Notes: generated from the letters alone by a model not told the origin. DNA of 64,000 bases from Rhodococcus sp. G-MC3 (GCF_030063335.1 NZ_JASISW010000001.1:248001-312000), one strand, 5' to 3'. Positions 17,541 to 27,484 are shown, numbered from the stretch's first letter. A program made the numbers and translations.

Positions 17541-19757
17541 GTGAGCAACAGCGAAGCCCAAGCCGGCGGACCCGGACCGAGCACACCCGCACACGCCGAC
17601 GACGATCGGTGGACTCCCCCGCCCGCTGTACTCGCGCCGGGAAGTCCGGCCGCGTTACCGGCTGTGACGGAACCTACATCTCCCGACGACGGGGACGCGT
17701 TACCCGAAAGCCGTTATCTCAACCGCGAATTGAGCTGGCTGGACTTCAACTCGCGTGTTTTGGCGCTCGCCGAGGACTCTTCGTTGCCGTTACTCGAACG
17801 CGCCAAGTTTCTGGCAATCTTCGCCTCCAACCTCGACGAGTTCTACATGGTCCGCGTCGCTGGCCTCAAGCGCCGCGACGAAACAGGACTGTCGGTGCGG
17901 TCCGCGGACGGACTCACCCCCCGCGAGCAGTTGGAGTTGATCGGTGAACGGACGCAGCAATTGGCGAAACGTCACGCGAGAGTTCTCTTGGATTCGATCC
18001 TGCCCGAGCTGACAGCCGTCGGCGTCGAGATCATTCGGTGGTCCGATCTCGACGCCGACGAGCGCGCACGCCTCTCTACATACTTCCAGGAACAGGTATT
18101 CCCGGTTCTGACACCACTCGCGGTGGACCCGGCCCACCCATTCCCCTACATCAGCGGACTCAGTCTCAATCTTGCAGTGACGGTGAAGGATTACGCCACC
18201 ACGGGCGAGCATTTCGCCCGCGTGAAGGTCCCGGACAACGTCGATCGTTTCGTGCGGGTCCGCCGCGGCGACGGTGGACAACGAGTGGATGCGTTCCTGT
18301 CGATGGAGGAAGTGATCTCCGCCCATCTCGACGTCCTCTTCCCCGGTATGGACGTGGTGGAATCTCATGCGTTCCGCATCACGCGCAACGCCGACTTCGA
18401 GGTAGAGGAAGACCGCGACGAGGACTTGCTGCAAGCGCTGGAGCGTGAATTGGCTCGAAGGCGATTCGGCTCGCCGGTGCGCTTGGAGATTGCCGACGAT
18501 ATGACCGAGCACATGCTCGAACTGCTACTTCGTGAGTTGGACGTCGACCCGAGCGATGTGATTCAGGTCCCGGGTCTGCTCGACCTGTCCTGCCTCATGC
18601 AGGTATACGGCGTCGATAGGCCCAACTTGAAGGATTCTCCGTTCGTGCCTGCGACGCACCCCGCATTCGGAGAGCGCGAAACACCGAAGAGCGTGTTCTC
18701 GACTCTGCGTGACGGTGACGTCCTCGTGCACCATCCGTACGACTCGTTCTCCACGAGCGTGCAGAGATTCATCGAACAGGCTGCGGCCGATCCCCAGGTT
18801 CTCGCGATCAAGCAGACGCTGTACCGAACCTCGGGTGACTCCCCTATCGTCAATGCCCTCGTCGATGCGGCGGGAGCAGGCAAGCAGGTAGTTGCCCTCG
18901 TCGAAATCAAGGCGCGCTTCGACGAGCAGGCCAACATCGAGTGGGCACGCAAGCTGGAAAAGGCTGGAGTGCACGTGGTGTACGGGCTCGTTGGGCTCAA
19001 GACTCACTGCAAGACGTGTTTGGTGGTACGTCGCGAGGGTTCGGTCATCAGACGGTACTGCCACATCGGGACCGGCAATTACAACCCGAAGACCGCGCGG
19101 CATTACGAAGACGTCGGTTTGCTGACATCCTCGCCCGAGATCGGCGCGGACCTCACCGACCTGTTCAATTCCCTCACCGGCTACTCGCGAAAGACCAGTT
19201 ACCGAAATCTTCTCGTGGCACCGTACGGCGTCAGGCGCGGAATCATCGAGCGCATCGAGGGTGAGGTCGAGCACCTCAAGGCGGGCCGCGAGGCAGGAAT
19301 CCGCTTGAAGGCCAACGCTTTGGTGGACGAGCAGGTCATCGACGCGCTGTATCGTGCGTCGGCCGCGGGCGTTACGGTCAAGGTCGTGGTTCGTGGAATC
19401 TGCGCGCTCAAACCTGGAGTACCGGGATTGAGCGAGAACATCGAGGTGCGCTCTATCCTCGGCCGGTTCCTCGAACACTCACGCGTTCTCCACTTCCGCG
19501 GGGCCGACGAATTCTGGATCGGCAGTGCGGACATGATGCATCGCAACCTCGATCGACGAGTCGAGGTCATGGCTCAGGTGAAGGATCCGCGACTGTCCGG
19601 CCAGCTGGACGACATGTTCGAGTCGGCTCTGGAGCCCACCACAAGGTGCTGGGTGCTGCGCGCGGACGGTGGATGGTCGGCCGCTCCCGCGCAGGGGGAA
19701 AATGTCCGCGAGCACCAAGTCGAGCTGATGCGTAGTCGGCGCAATCAGGCCTCCTGA
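17541..19757 (+). CDS. ppk1: Polyphosphate kinase 1 (RNA degradosome polyphosphate kinase)
   Basis: Ppk1 (about 738 residues) reversibly transfers the ATP gamma-phosphate to inorganic polyphosphate. The N-terminal domain shows [19 protein letters not shown] and [17 protein letters not shown]. The catalytic region carries the phosphorylated histidine in [15 protein letters not shown], and [15 protein letters not shown] lies near the end. I start at the GTG at 17541, preceded by GGGGGA at a good distance. ATG 17523 and ATG 17484 are in-frame alternatives. The stop overlaps mutT1 by one base (TGATG), so the two are coupled. Confidence 0.95.
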   Translation: MSNSEAQAGGPGPSTPAHADDDRWTPPPAVLAPGSPAALPAVTEPTSPDDGDALPESRYLNRELSWLDFNSRVLALAEDSSLPLLERAKFLAIFASNLDEFYMVRVAGLKRRDETGLSVRSADGLTPREQLELIGERTQQLAKRHARVLLDSILPELTAVGVEIIRWSDLDADERARLSTYFQEQVFPVLTPLAVDPAHPFPYISGLSLNLAVTVKDYATTGEHFARVKVPDNVDRFVRVRRGDGGQRVDAFLSMEEVISAHLDVLFPGMDVVESHAFRITRNADFEVEEDRDEDLLQALERELARRRFGSPVRLEIADDMTEHMLELLLRELDVDPSDVIQVPGLLDLSCLMQVYGVDRPNLKDSPFVPATHPAFGERETPKSVFSTLRDGDVLVHHPYDSFSTSVQRFIEQAAADPQVLAIKQTLYRTSGDSPIVNALVDAAGAGKQVVALVEIKARFDEQANIEWARKLEKAGVHVVYGLVGLKTHCKTCLVVRREGSVIRRYCHIGTGNYNPKTARHYEDVGLLTSSPEIGADLTDLFNSLTGYSRKTSYRNLLVAPYGVRRGIIERIEGEVEHLKAGREAGIRLKANALVDEQVIDALYRASAAGVTVKVVVRGICALKPGVPGLSENIEVRSILGRFLEHSRVLHFRGADEFWIGSADMMHRNLDRRVEVMAQVKDPRLSGQLDDMFESALEPTTRCWVLRADGGWSAAPAQGENVREHQVELMRSRRNQAS

Positions 19758-20692
19758 TGTCATCCCGCCAGAACACGCTGCGGGCCAACATCTTCGCAGC
19801 GGGGGCAGTACTGTGGCGAGTCTCCCCCGACAGCGGGCGCGAGCTCACCGTCGCATTGGTGCATCGACCTAAATACGACGACTGGTCTTTTCCCAAGGGA
19901 AAAGTCGACCCGGGCGAGACGACGGTCGACGCAGCCGTTCGGGAGGTCGCCGAGGAGACCGGATTCAACTCACGGCTCGGTCGGTACCTGTCCACAGTGA
20001 CCTACCCGATCCCCGGTCATCGCAAGATGAAGAAAGTGGACTACTGGGCAGCCGAGGCCCGAAGCGGGAAATTCGAACCCAATTCGGAAGTGGACGTGCT
20101 CCGCTGGGTGACACCCGCCGAGGCTGCCCACCAACTGTCGTACCCGATGGACCACAAGATTCTGCGCCGATTTCTCAAGCAGCGACCGAACACCACCACG
20201 GTACTTCTGGTCAGACATGCCAAGGCTGGGCGGCGATCGCGATACAAGGGCGACGACGCCCTACGTCCACTCGACAGTGTGGGCAGAAAGCAGGCCGATG
20301 CCTTGGTAGCGCAGCTTTCCGCCTTCGGCGCCGATTTTGTGCACGCGGCAAACCGACGCCGGTGCGTGCAAACTGTTCAGCCACTGGCCGATTCGATCGA
20401 CCAGCAGATCATCCTCGAACCGGCGCTGTCCGAGGAGGGTTACTGCGCCGACCCAGCCGAAGCCAGAGCGCGGGCACTCGAGATCGCGGCACTCGGTGGC
20501 GTCCGAACGATCTGCAGCCAGGGCAAGGTGATTCCGGATTTGTTGCAGTGGTGGGCGGAGAAGGACGGCGTGAAGCTGCCGCCGAACCGCAATCGGAAAG
20601 GCAGCGTGTGGGTGCTCTCTCTTTACAACGGAAACCTGGTAGCCGCAGACCATCTCGCGAGCCCACTCCCACTGATCGCGTCCGACGACTGA
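19757..20692 (+). CDS. mutT1: MutT1-type NUDIX hydrolase with histidine phosphatase domain
   Basis: The 311-residue protein fuses an N-terminal NUDIX domain (box at residues 48-70, KGKVDPGETTVDAAVREVAE plus ETGF) to a C-terminal histidine phosphatase domain with the RHAK motif at 153-156. This two-domain form is mycobacterial MutT1 (Rv2985), which hydrolyses 8-oxo-dGTP and diadenosine polyphosphates to sanitise the nucleotide pool. The ATG overlaps the ppk1 stop (TGATG). A link to polyphosphate/nucleotide balance is suggested by this pairing. It ends at a strong bidirectional terminator shared with hupB. Confidence 0.93.
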   Translation: MSSRQNTLRANIFAAGAVLWRVSPDSGRELTVALVHRPKYDDWSFPKGKVDPGETTVDAAVREVAEETGFNSRLGRYLSTVTYPIPGHRKMKKVDYWAAEARSGKFEPNSEVDVLRWVTPAEAAHQLSYPMDHKILRRFLKQRPNTTTVLLVRHAKAGRRSRYKGDDALRPLDSVGRKQADALVAQLSAFGADFVHAANRRRCVQTVQPLADSIDQQIILEPALSEEGYCADPAEARARALEIAALGGVRTICSQGKVIPDLLQWWAEKDGVKLPPNRNRKGSVWVLSLYNGNLVAADHLASPLPLIASDD

Positions 20693-20721
20693 CGCACCGG
20701 GACACAGGGCAACGCACTCAT

Positions 20722-20769
20722 CACGAAATCAGGGCCCCGGCGATTGTTCGCCGGGGCCCTGATTTCGTG
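20722..20769. terminator. Bidirectional terminator between mutT1 and hupB
   Basis: Arms 20722-20742 and 20749-20769 form a perfect 21-bp stem around the loop ATTGTT. The stem combines a GC core (GGGCCCCGGCG) with AT-rich outer pairs, so both strands read a GC hairpin followed by ATTTCG. It separates two convergent genes. Confidence 0.9.
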
Positions 20770-20796
20770 GTGAGTAAGCTCACCTGCGAGCTGGTA

Positions 20797-21510
20797 CTAC
20801 TTACGAGCGGCGCGCTTGGCCGGAGCCTTCTTGGCCGGGGTCTTCTTTGCTGCCGCCTTGGCCGGAGCCTTCTTGGCTACAGCAGTGGTGGTCTTCTTCG
20901 CTGCAGTCTTGGCCGGAGCCTTCTTGGCTACAGCAGCTGTGGCGGTGGTGGCCTTCTTGGCAGCGGCCTTGACCGGAGCCTTCTTGGCGACGGTCTTGCG
21001 TGCTGTCGTCTTGGCGGGAGCTGCTTTCTTCGCCGCGGTCTTCGCCGGAGCTGCCTTGCGCGCAGTGGTCTTCGCCGGAGCTGCCTTCTTGGCGGCAGCG
21101 GTGGTGGTGGCCTTGCGTGCAGTGGTCTTGACTGCTGCCTTCTTGGCTGCCGTCTTCTTCGCTGCGGCAGTCTTCTTGGCCGGAGCCGATGCGGATCCAC
21201 GCTTGACAGCGGGGCCGGTGGCGGGCAGCTTCTGTCCGCCGGCGATGACGGCCTTGAACTGAGCACCCGGACGGAAGGCCGGCACGTTGGTCGGCTTGAC
21301 GCGTACGGTCTCGCCGGTACGGGGGTTGCGGGCGACGCGGGCTGCACGTCGACGCTGCTCGAACACACCGAATCCGGTGATGGTGACGCTTTCGCCACGG
21401 TGGACAGCGCGCACGATGGTGTCGACGATGTTCTCGACAGCCTCTGTGGCGCTCCGCCTATCAGACCCCAACTTCTCGGTCAGGGCGTCAATCAGCTCTG
21501 CCTTGTTCAT
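20797..21510 (-). CDS. hupB: DNA-binding protein HU with long Lys/Ala/Pro tail
   Basis: The 237-residue protein combines an HU domain with a long basic tail. The HU domain covers residues 1 to about 95: [40 protein letters not shown] and the arm [11 protein letters not shown]. The tail of about 130 residues is built from [13 protein letters not shown] units and resembles histone H1, as in mycobacterial HupB. It compacts the nucleoid and its tail is a target for modification. GGAGGAAATCC precedes the ATG at 21510; the longer upstream frame is not needed. The tail DNA is a degenerate repeat (separate entry). Confidence 0.96.
   Translation of the reverse strand: MNKAELIDALTEKLGSDRRSATEAVENIVDTIVRAVHRGESVTITGFGVFEQRRRAARVARNPRTGETVRVKPTNVPAFRPGAQFKAVIAGGQKLPATGPAVKRGSASAPAKKTAAAKKTAAKKAAVKTTARKATTTAAAKKAAPAKTTARKAAPAKTAAKKAAPAKTTARKTVAKKAPVKAAAKKATTATAAVAKKAPAKTAAKKTTTAVAKKAPAKAAAKKTPAKKAPAKRAARK
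20812..21190 (-). repeat. Degenerate repeats encoding the HupB basic tail
   Basis: Within hupB the 3' part is an imperfect array of short units encoding [12 protein letters not shown] and ARKT variants (read on the minus strand, GCCAAGAAGGCTCCGGCC-like blocks). Such arrays recombine easily, so tail length can differ between strains. Confidence 0.7.
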
Positions 21511-21549
21511 GGATTTCCTCCGCAATAATGTGGCCCATCGTCGGACCGA

Positions 21550-21579
21550 CTACTACTACGGTAAACCCCAAGACGTCAA
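21550..21579 (-). promoter_or_regulatory. Candidate hupB promoter
   Basis: On the minus strand TTGACG (21574-21579) and TAGTAG (21550-21555) are 18 bp apart. The predicted start leaves a leader of roughly 33 nt before the hupB ATG, with its GGAGGAAA ribosome site. The -35 is near consensus, while the -10 is weaker. Confidence 0.5.
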
Positions 21580-21659
21580 GAGTCTATGAGCCACGCCAAT
21601 TCTCATCCGGCGTGGCGGAATGATTTACCGCCGCAATGCGTGTCGTGGGCCCGAAATTG

Positions 21660-22277
21660 CTACCCCTCGGAAGGCGCTTCGATCCGCTCGGGAAGTGTCG
21701 TAGGTTTCCATGAAGGCCTTGACTTTTCATACTCGGCAATGGCCTCGACCTGGCGTAATGTCAATCCGATGTCGTCCAGTCCTTCGAGCAGGCGCCATCT
21801 CGTGTAGTCGTCGATCGAGAACGGAACCACCAAAGTTCCGACTGTGATGGTCTTCTCGACGAGATCGACAATTATTTCCAGACCGGGTTGCTGTTCGAGC
21901 GCTTTCCAGATCAATTCGACGTCACTTTGCTCCGCTTCGGCGGCGAGAAGTCCTGCCTTCCCGGCGTTGCCACGGAAGATGTCGGCGAACCGAGATGCGA
22001 TGACGACCCGAAAACCGAAGTCCGAAAGCGCCCAGACGGCGTGCTCTCGCGAAGAGCCCGTACCGAAGTCGGGACCGGCCACGAGAACCGAACCTTTGTT
22101 GTAGGGACTGTTGTTGAGAATGAAGTCCGGGTCACTACGCCATGCGGCGAACAGACCGTCCTCGAACCCTGTGCGCGTCACCCTTTTCAGGTAAACGGCA
22201 GGGATGATCTGATCGGTGTCGACGTTCGAACGCCGCAGCGGTACGCCGATTCCTTTGTGGTTGGTAAATGGTTCCAT
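21660..22277 (-). CDS. leuD: 3-isopropylmalate dehydratase small subunit
   Basis: LeuD (205 residues) is the swivel domain of isopropylmalate isomerase, the second step of leucine synthesis, and works with LeuC. The signature [20 protein letters not shown] opens the protein, and [17 protein letters not shown] follows near residue 75. AGGAG upstream supports the ATG at 22277. It lies 49 bp downstream of leuC and is probably co-transcribed with it. Confidence 0.96.
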   Translation of the reverse strand: MEPFTNHKGIGVPLRRSNVDTDQIIPAVYLKRVTRTGFEDGLFAAWRSDPDFILNNSPYNKGSVLVAGPDFGTGSSREHAVWALSDFGFRVVIASRFADIFRGNAGKAGLLAAEAEQSDVELIWKALEQQPGLEIIVDLVEKTITVGTLVVPFSIDDYTRWRLLEGLDDIGLTLRQVEAIAEYEKSRPSWKPTTLPERIEAPSEG

Positions 22278-22326
22278 CGAAAATTCTCCTACGTCAGGCG
22301 GGTATTGGTGCTGCTTTTTGCAAAAC

Positions 22327-23751
22327 TCAGGTGAGATCGTCGGGCGATGACAGCGTGCCCCGAATGGCAGTGGCCGCTGCCACCAACGGCGACACCAGGT
22401 GTGTGCGGCTGCCCTTACCCTGACGCCCTTCGAAATTTCGGTTCGAGGTCGACGCCGAACGCTCCCCCACCGCAAGCTGATCGGGGTTCATTCCCAGACA
22501 CATCGAGCACCCTGCTTGACGCCACTCGGCACCCGCCGCGGTGAAGATATCCCCCAGACCTTCCTTCTCTGCCTGCGCGCGAACGCGCATCGAGCCCGGC
22601 ACGATCAGCATCCGTACGCTGTCGGCAATCGTGCGGCCGTCCAGGATTTCGGCCACCGCGCGTAGATCTTCGATACGTCCGTTGGTGCACGATCCGACGA
22701 ACACGGTGTCGACAGCGACATCGCGCAGCGGCGTTCCCGCCTCCAGACCCATGTACTGCAGCGCCTTCTCCGCTGCGAACTTCTCGCTCTCGTCGGCCAT
22801 CTCGGCCGGATTCGGGACCGTATCGCCCAACGGTGCGCCCTGACCGGGATTGGTGCCCCACGTGACGAACGGCGTGAGCGACGACGCATCGATGTGTACT
22901 TCGTTGTCGAAGACTGCATCCGGGTCGGTTGCCAGCTGGTCCCATGCTGCTACGGCCGCGTCCCAATCAGCACCCTGCGGCGCGTGGGGCCGTCCTCGGA
23001 GATACTCGTACGTGATCTGGTCGGGCGCGATCATGCCCGCCCGAGCTCCTGCTTCGATCGACATGTTGCAGATGGTCATTCGAGCTTCCATCGACAGCTT
23101 CCGAATTGCCTCACCTCGGTACTCGAGCACGTAGCCCTGTCCGCCACCGGTTCCGATCTTCGCGATCACGGCGAGAATCAAATCCTTGCTCGTCACACCG
23201 GGGGCCAATTCACCGTCGACGGTGATGGCCATCGTCTTGAACGGACGCAGCGACAGCGTCTGGGTCGCCATCACGTGCTCGACCTCACTGGTGCCGATCC
23301 CCATGGCGATCGCGCCGAACGCACCGTGCGTGGACGTATGACTGTCACCGCACACGACTGTCATACCCGGCTGGGTGAGACCGAGCTGCGGGCCGATGAT
23401 GTGCACGATGCCCTGATCGAGATCTCCCATCGGGTACAGGCGCACCCCGAATTCCTCGCAGTTGCGGCGCAGTGTGTCTACCTGAGTCCTCGACACAAGA
23501 TCGGCAATGGGCGAGAAGATGTCGGTCGTCGGCACGTTGTGGTCTTCGGTCGCGATCGTCAGATCGGGTCTGCGCAGCGGCCGCTCGGCCAGCCGAAGCC
23601 CGTCGAAAGCCTGCGGGCTGGTCACTTCGTGTACGAGGTGGAGATCGATGAAGATGAGGTCGGGTTCGCGCGCCCCGCCCTCGCCGCCGCCGCGAACGAC
23701 GACATGCTGATCCCAGACCTTCTCTGCCAGAGTGCGTGCTGTGCCGGCCAT
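22327..23751 (-). CDS. leuC: 3-isopropylmalate dehydratase large subunit
   Basis: LeuC (474 residues) is the aconitase-like 4Fe-4S subunit. The three cluster cysteines are at about residues 355 (VGSCTNGR), 415 and 418 ([13 protein letters not shown]). Other family motifs are [31 protein letters not shown] and [10 protein letters not shown] start at the ATG at 23751. A GTG and a TTG lie 3 and 4 codons upstream, and the ribosome site is not decisive. The gene is divergent from ndgR, whose product likely controls it. Confidence 0.96.
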   Translation of the reverse strand: MAGTARTLAEKVWDQHVVVRGGGEGGAREPDLIFIDLHLVHEVTSPQAFDGLRLAERPLRRPDLTIATEDHNVPTTDIFSPIADLVSRTQVDTLRRNCEEFGVRLYPMGDLDQGIVHIIGPQLGLTQPGMTVVCGDSHTSTHGAFGAIAMGIGTSEVEHVMATQTLSLRPFKTMAITVDGELAPGVTSKDLILAVIAKIGTGGGQGYVLEYRGEAIRKLSMEARMTICNMSIEAGARAGMIAPDQITYEYLRGRPHAPQGADWDAAVAAWDQLATDPDAVFDNEVHIDASSLTPFVTWGTNPGQGAPLGDTVPNPAEMADESEKFAAEKALQYMGLEAGTPLRDVAVDTVFVGSCTNGRIEDLRAVAEILDGRTIADSVRMLIVPGSMRVRAQAEKEGLGDIFTAAGAEWRQAGCSMCLGMNPDQLAVGERSASTSNRNFEGRQGKGSRTHLVSPLVAAATAIRGTLSSPDDLT

Positions 23752-23845
23752 GATGAACACCAACCTGTTTTCTCTCGTGTGTCGCGCCGGTGGACTACGG
23801 GCTGGCCCACGTCGCGTTTACTTTGATACTCGCCGACTCGCCGGA

Positions 23846-23860
23846 GTGGTGAATTCCCAC
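23846..23860. promoter_or_regulatory. Candidate operator in the leuC-ndgR intergenic region
   Basis: The 15-bp element GTGGTGAATTCCCAC is an inverted repeat (GTGG...CCAC) around TGAATTC. It lies in the 133 bp between the divergent leuC and ndgR genes, where an IclR-type regulator would be expected to bind. The dyad is short and binding is inferred. Confidence 0.3.
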
Positions 23861-23872
23861 GATGCGAGACGC

Positions 23873-23878
23873 TAGTAT
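23873..23878 (+). promoter_or_regulatory. Candidate -10 box for leaderless ndgR transcript
   Basis: TAGTAT is followed by six bases and then the ndgR ATG at 23885. There is no ribosome site, so a leaderless transcript starting at the ATG is likely. The spacing is the same as at pyc. Confidence 0.45.
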
Positions 23879-23884
23879 CGACCT

Positions 23885-24586
23885 ATGAGACAGCATAGCG
23901 GCATCGGCGTTCTCGACAAAGCGATGGGTGTTCTGTATGCGGTCGCCGAAGATCCATGCACCTTGAGTGATCTGTGCAGCCGCACCGGTCTTCCCCGAGC
24001 CACCGCTCATCGGCTCGCCGTCGGACTCGAAGTCCACCGCCTTCTCACGCGCGACGCCAACGGACTGTGGCGGCCAGGTCCCGGGCTGGGAGAACTTGCT
24101 CGAACCGCCTCGGACACTCTCCTGGAAGCCGCGTCATCGGTACTGCCCCGCCTGCGTGAGATCACCGGCGAGAGCGTTCAGATCTATCGATGCGAGGGCA
24201 CGGTGCGCGTATGCGTCGCATCGATGGAGCCGCCGACCGGACTACGCGACACCGTGCTCGTGGGAGCGCGACTACCGATGACAGCAGGGTCGGGCGCCAA
24301 GGTCCTACTGGCCTGGGCTGATACTCAGACTCAGCGCGCGGTCCTCCCGGAGGCAGAGTTCGGAGAGCGCGTCCTCGCCGAGGTACGACGCCGAGGCTGG
24401 GCCCAGAGCGCAGGCGAGCGCGAACCCGGCGTGGCAAGTGTCGCTGCTCCGGTTCGTGACGCTGTGGGCAATGTCGTTGCCGCCGTCTCGGTCTCGGGTC
24501 CCATCGACCGAATAGGGCGTCGTCCGGGCGCGCGATGGGCAGCGGACCTTCTCGCTGCTGCGGAGGCAATTCACAAAAGGCTCTGA
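23885..24586 (+). CDS. ndgR: IclR family regulator, NdgR/LtbR type
   Basis: The 233-residue protein has an N-terminal winged HTH (GIGVLDKAMGVLYAVAEDP, then TLSDLCSRTGLPRATAHRLA at about residues 27-46) and an IclR effector domain. NdgR/LtbR homologues sit divergently from leuCD in actinobacteria and control leucine genes and amino-acid-dependent processes. The same layout occurs here and in mycobacteria (Rv2989). The C-terminal VASVAAPVRDAVGNVVAAVSVSG segment is typical. The regulatory target leuCD is inferred from position. Confidence 0.92.
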   Translation: MRQHSGIGVLDKAMGVLYAVAEDPCTLSDLCSRTGLPRATAHRLAVGLEVHRLLTRDANGLWRPGPGLGELARTASDTLLEAASSVLPRLREITGESVQIYRCEGTVRVCVASMEPPTGLRDTVLVGARLPMTAGSGAKVLLAWADTQTQRAVLPEAEFGERVLAEVRRRGWAQSAGEREPGVASVAAPVRDAVGNVVAAVSVSGPIDRIGRRPGARWAADLLAAAEAIHKRL

Positions 24587-24642
24587 CCGAAACTGGCGCG
24601 AACACCAATGCAGGAACGGCGCTCTCTGATAGAGAAGACATC

Positions 24643-25140
24643 GTGGGAACCAACCAACGCGCACAGATCACCATGACCGACAGCGAAACGGCGTCGTTCC
24701 TCGAACGAAGCCGAATAGCGAACCTGGCTACCATCGGCCGCGAGGGCATGCCCCATCTCGTTGCCATGTGGTACGCGCTCATCGACGGAGAGATGTGGTT
24801 CGAGACCAAGTCGAAATCGCAGAAAGCTGTCAACATCCGCCGCGATCCGAGGGTGACCGTTCTCGTTGAGGACGGCAATACCTATGACAGCCTTCGCGGT
24901 GTGTCGATCGAGGGACGAGCCGAGATCGTCGACCACCCCGAACTGATCCGAAAAGTGGGCATCAGCGTGTGGAACCGCTACACCGGCCCGTACACCGACG
25001 ATCTTCTTCCCCTTGTCGACCAGATGATGAACAAGCGAGTCGCCGTGCGGGTCGTCGTGGATCGAACCAGATCGTGGGACCATCGCAAGCTCGCGCTCCC
25101 CGAAATTCCCCTCGGCGGAACTACCGCACAATATCTCTGA
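24643..25140 (+). CDS. PPOX-class (probable F420-dependent) flavin-fold protein
   Basis: The product has 165 residues with the split-barrel flavin/F420-binding fold. Seen here: FLERSRIANLATIGREGMPH near the N-terminus, MWYALIDGEMWFET, KAVNIRRDPRVTVLVEDG and a C-terminal SWDHRKL. Family members bind FMN, heme or F420; the close mycobacterial homologue Rv2991 is annotated as F420-type. The GTG at 24643 has GAGAAG upstream, and the open frame before it has no homology. It follows ndgR by 56 bp. The substrate is unknown. Confidence 0.82.
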   Translation: MGTNQRAQITMTDSETASFLERSRIANLATIGREGMPHLVAMWYALIDGEMWFETKSKSQKAVNIRRDPRVTVLVEDGNTYDSLRGVSIEGRAEIVDHPELIRKVGISVWNRYTGPYTDDLLPLVDQMMNKRVAVRVVVDRTRSWDHRKLALPEIPLGGTTAQYL

Positions 25141-25227
25141 CGCGGTCCGCGTTCGCACGAAAATCAGGTGAAGACGACCTCGCAGGTGGGGTACGTTTTC
25201 CTTGTTACCGACGTGCGAGGAGCGACC

Positions 25228-25395
25228 ATGACCGAATCGACCAACGAAGACATGAAGAAGAAGTTCCGCGAGGCACTCGACAAGAAGAATCACAAGTCCA
25301 CTCTGTCCACCGACCACAAGGACGGTGGGCCGAAGGTGAACAACGCACACGGCCCGGCGGACCACCAGAAAATGTTCCGACGCAAGAGCGTGTGA
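25228..25395 (+). CDS. Small DUF5302 family protein
   Basis: This 55-residue hydrophilic protein has the DUF5302 pattern: an N-terminal MKKKFREALDKKN helix, a charged middle, and the terminal AHGPADHQKMFRRKSV. The family is confined to actinobacteria and its function is unknown. GCGAGGAGCGACC places a good ribosome site before the ATG at 25228. A terminator hairpin follows closely. It is abundant in Lys, Asp and His and has no membrane segment. Confidence 0.85.
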   Translation: MTESTNEDMKKKFREALDKKNHKSTLSTDHKDGGPKVNNAHGPADHQKMFRRKSV

Positions 25396-25422
25396 TCGAA
25401 GCGTCCCGAACATCGCACAGAA

Positions 25423-25456
25423 AAAATCCCCCGCACCGGAAGGTACGGGGGATTTT
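25423..25456. terminator. Bidirectional hairpin between the DUF5302 gene and tRNA-Glu
   Basis: The 15-bp arms AAAATCCCCCGCACC and GGTACGGGGGATTTT differ by one mismatch and enclose GGAA. Runs of A on one side and T on the other make it a textbook intrinsic terminator in both directions, serving the plus-strand small gene and the minus-strand tRNA-Glu. Confidence 0.88.
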
Positions 25457-25462
25457 CGATGG

Positions 25463-25535
25463 TAGCCCCGACGGGATTCGAACCCGCGCTACCGCCTTGA
25501 GAGGGCGGCGTCCTAGGCCGCTAGACGACGGGGCC
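25463..25535 (-). tRNA. tRNA-Glu (CUC anticodon)
   Basis: The 73-nt cloverleaf is complete. The acceptor is GGCCCCG pairing with CGGGGCT (first pair G-U). The anticodon stem CCGCC/GGCGG holds the loop CTCTCAA with anticodon CUC. The T arm reads GCGGG TTCGAAT CCCGT. The CCA end is not fully encoded (CC follows the discriminator A). It lies beside tRNA-Gln and upstream of gltX. Confidence 0.95.
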
Positions 25536-25679
25536 AGGAACTTTCACACTAAAACTTCTGAACTGGAATTCTCACAATGGATTGTTCCAAAAAACATGCC
25601 AGCAACTGTGGCGAACCAGTTGAGGCTCAGCCAGCTTAACCGGCTGACGCTCGGCGGCCAAATCGCCTCCGAACGCTTG

Positions 25680-25751
25680 CTGGGGTACCAGGACTCGAAC
25701 CTAGAATGGCTGTACCAGAAACAGCTGTGTTGCCAATTACACCATACCCCA
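25680..25751 (-). tRNA. tRNA-Gln (CUG anticodon)
   Basis: The 72-nt cloverleaf has acceptor TGGGGTA/TACCCCA and anticodon stem GCTGT/ACAGC around TTCTGGT, which gives CUG. The T arm contains GGTTCGAGTCC. In an organism with GatCAB this tRNA is first charged with Glu and then amidated; gatA, gatB and gatC are all in this window. Confidence 0.95.
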
Positions 25752-25858
25752 ATGACCTTCGGCGAGATCCACATCAGCTGCAATGTGCACCGCGTTTCGA
25801 GCCGGGATAGAGACTATCAAAGGTCACCGGTGTTTCTCCAAATCGGCTGGTCAGGGCC

Positions 25859-27484
25859 GTGAAAAGTCATCAACCATCGAGAGCCCCGGTGGCTGAGCCG
25901 TCGGGTGAGTGGCGCAGACTTGGCATCGTGACCATTGCCGGGCGTCAGGAGACGAGAGTGGTCGTGGTGCCTACCGGTGCACTCACCCAACTCGTTGCGG
26001 TCGGCGAGGACGGAACCCCGCTCGGGCCGGCTCAGGAATGCTCGAACCTGGCAGAGACAGCCGCATCCATGGAGGCCGATCTTCATCCTCGGTGGATCTG
26101 GGACAGCACGGCCAGAATGTATGCCGGGTTACTCCGGGAAGGTGTACGTCTCGCTCGTTGCCACGATCTTTCGTTGATCGGTTCAATTCTCGCGGTGCGA
26201 CGGGGGGAGGCCGGCGAGCGCGAAGTCGTACTCGTCGACGACCGGCCCGGTCTCTTCGATGCGCATCGGTATCCCACTGCCGATGCGGTACTCGGTCGTT
26301 GCCACGAGCAACTGACCGCCTTGGGGGGTTCCCCCGATCTCAAGCTCCTCGCCGCAGCAGAATCTGCCGGGGCGCTTGCTGCCGCCGAGATGAGTCATGA
26401 CGGACTGCCGTTTTCCGCCCCTGCCCACCTCGCCTACCTGGAGTCGGAACTCGGTCCACGCCCCGACGAGGGCACTCTGCCCGTAGCGATGGCCGAGTTG
26501 GAAGCTGCGGTGAGCGATGCGTTCGGGCGGAAGATCAACCCCAGCTCTCCCTCGGAAGTGGTCGCCGCGTTCGGTCGCGCCGGAATCGAGTTGACATCGA
26601 CGCGTGCGCACATGCTTCGCGACATCGACCATCCGGCGGTGCCACTGCTGCTTCGCCACCGAGATCTCTCGAAATTGTTCAGCACGAACGGGTGGGCATG
26701 GGTCGACACCTGGGTACACCAGAACAGATTCCGGCCCGTCTACGTGCCCGGCGGTGTCGTCTCCGGACGATGGGCGAGCCGCGGCGGAGGCGCACTCCAG
26801 ATCCCGAAAACGCTGCGCAGCAGTGTAATAGCCGATGATGGATTTCAGTTCGTCATTGCCGATGCCGGGCAACTCGAACCGAGGATCCTTGCTGCGATGT
26901 CCCGAGATCGAAAGATGATGGAGGCAGCCGGTTCCGACGATCTCTACGCTCCCGTCGCCGCTGCTGCGTTCGATGGAGATCGGTCCAAGGCCAAGGTAGC
27001 CGTGCTTGGGGTGCTGTACGGCGCAACAGCGGGCGAAGCTCGATCCCTGCTCACGCTGCTGCGCCGTCGATTTCCCGACGCGGTGCGATTCGTCGAGACC
27101 GCCGCTCGGGCGGGCGAACGAGGCGAGGTGGTGCATTCACTGTTGGGGCGAGCGTGCCCGCAACCGACGTCGCAATGGTGGTCGCAAGGAGATGCGCACG
27201 CGAGAGGGCGTTTCACTCGAAACTTCGTAGTGCAGGCTACGGCGTCGGAATGGGCACTGTGCCTTCTGGCCGACCTACGGCGCCGATTGGCGGCACATCC
27301 AGGATCAGGCGAACTCGTCTTCTTTCAACACGACGAGGTTGTTGTTCACAGCCGTGAACCCGAGACCGCTCGCCGGTTCGTCCTGGAAGCTGCCTCGGCC
27401 GCGACCCGACTCCTGTTCGGAGACACGCCCGTTCGATTTCCGATGGATATTGCGGTGAGGAGTTGTTACGCCGATCCCGAGTGA
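25859..27484 (+). CDS. Family A DNA polymerase-like protein (annotated 3'-5' exonuclease/polymerase)
   Basis: The product has up to 541 residues. The polymerase palm motifs are intact: motif A VIADAGQLEPRILAAMS, the O-helix-like DRSKAKVAVLGVLYGA and motif C FFQHDEVVVHS. It lacks the 5' nuclease domain of PolA. The N-terminal exonuclease-like region (about residues 20-190) has no clear DEDD set by eye. The protein is much shorter than Pol I (about 900 residues). Homologues are common in Rhodococcus and Streptomyces, but the biological role is not established. The start is uncertain: GTG 25859 (used) or GTG 25928. Confidence 0.8.
   Translation: MKSHQPSRAPVAEPSGEWRRLGIVTIAGRQETRVVVVPTGALTQLVAVGEDGTPLGPAQECSNLAETAASMEADLHPRWIWDSTARMYAGLLREGVRLARCHDLSLIGSILAVRRGEAGEREVVLVDDRPGLFDAHRYPTADAVLGRCHEQLTALGGSPDLKLLAAAESAGALAAAEMSHDGLPFSAPAHLAYLESELGPRPDEGTLPVAMAELEAAVSDAFGRKINPSSPSEVVAAFGRAGIELTSTRAHMLRDIDHPAVPLLLRHRDLSKLFSTNGWAWVDTWVHQNRFRPVYVPGGVVSGRWASRGGGALQIPKTLRSSVIADDGFQFVIADAGQLEPRILAAMSRDRKMMEAAGSDDLYAPVAAAAFDGDRSKAKVAVLGVLYGATAGEARSLLTLLRRRFPDAVRFVETAARAGERGEVVHSLLGRACPQPTSQWWSQGDAHARGRFTRNFVVQATASEWALCLLADLRRRLAAHPGSGELVFFQHDEVVVHSREPETARRFVLEAASAATRLLFGDTPVRFPMDIAVRSCYADPE

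Noticed and set aside
23764..23884. Distant inverted GATACT/AGTATC pair in the leuC-ndgR region as a regulator site.
   Set aside because: The half-sites are about 45 bp apart and one overlaps the likely -10 of ndgR. They are more simply explained as promoter elements.
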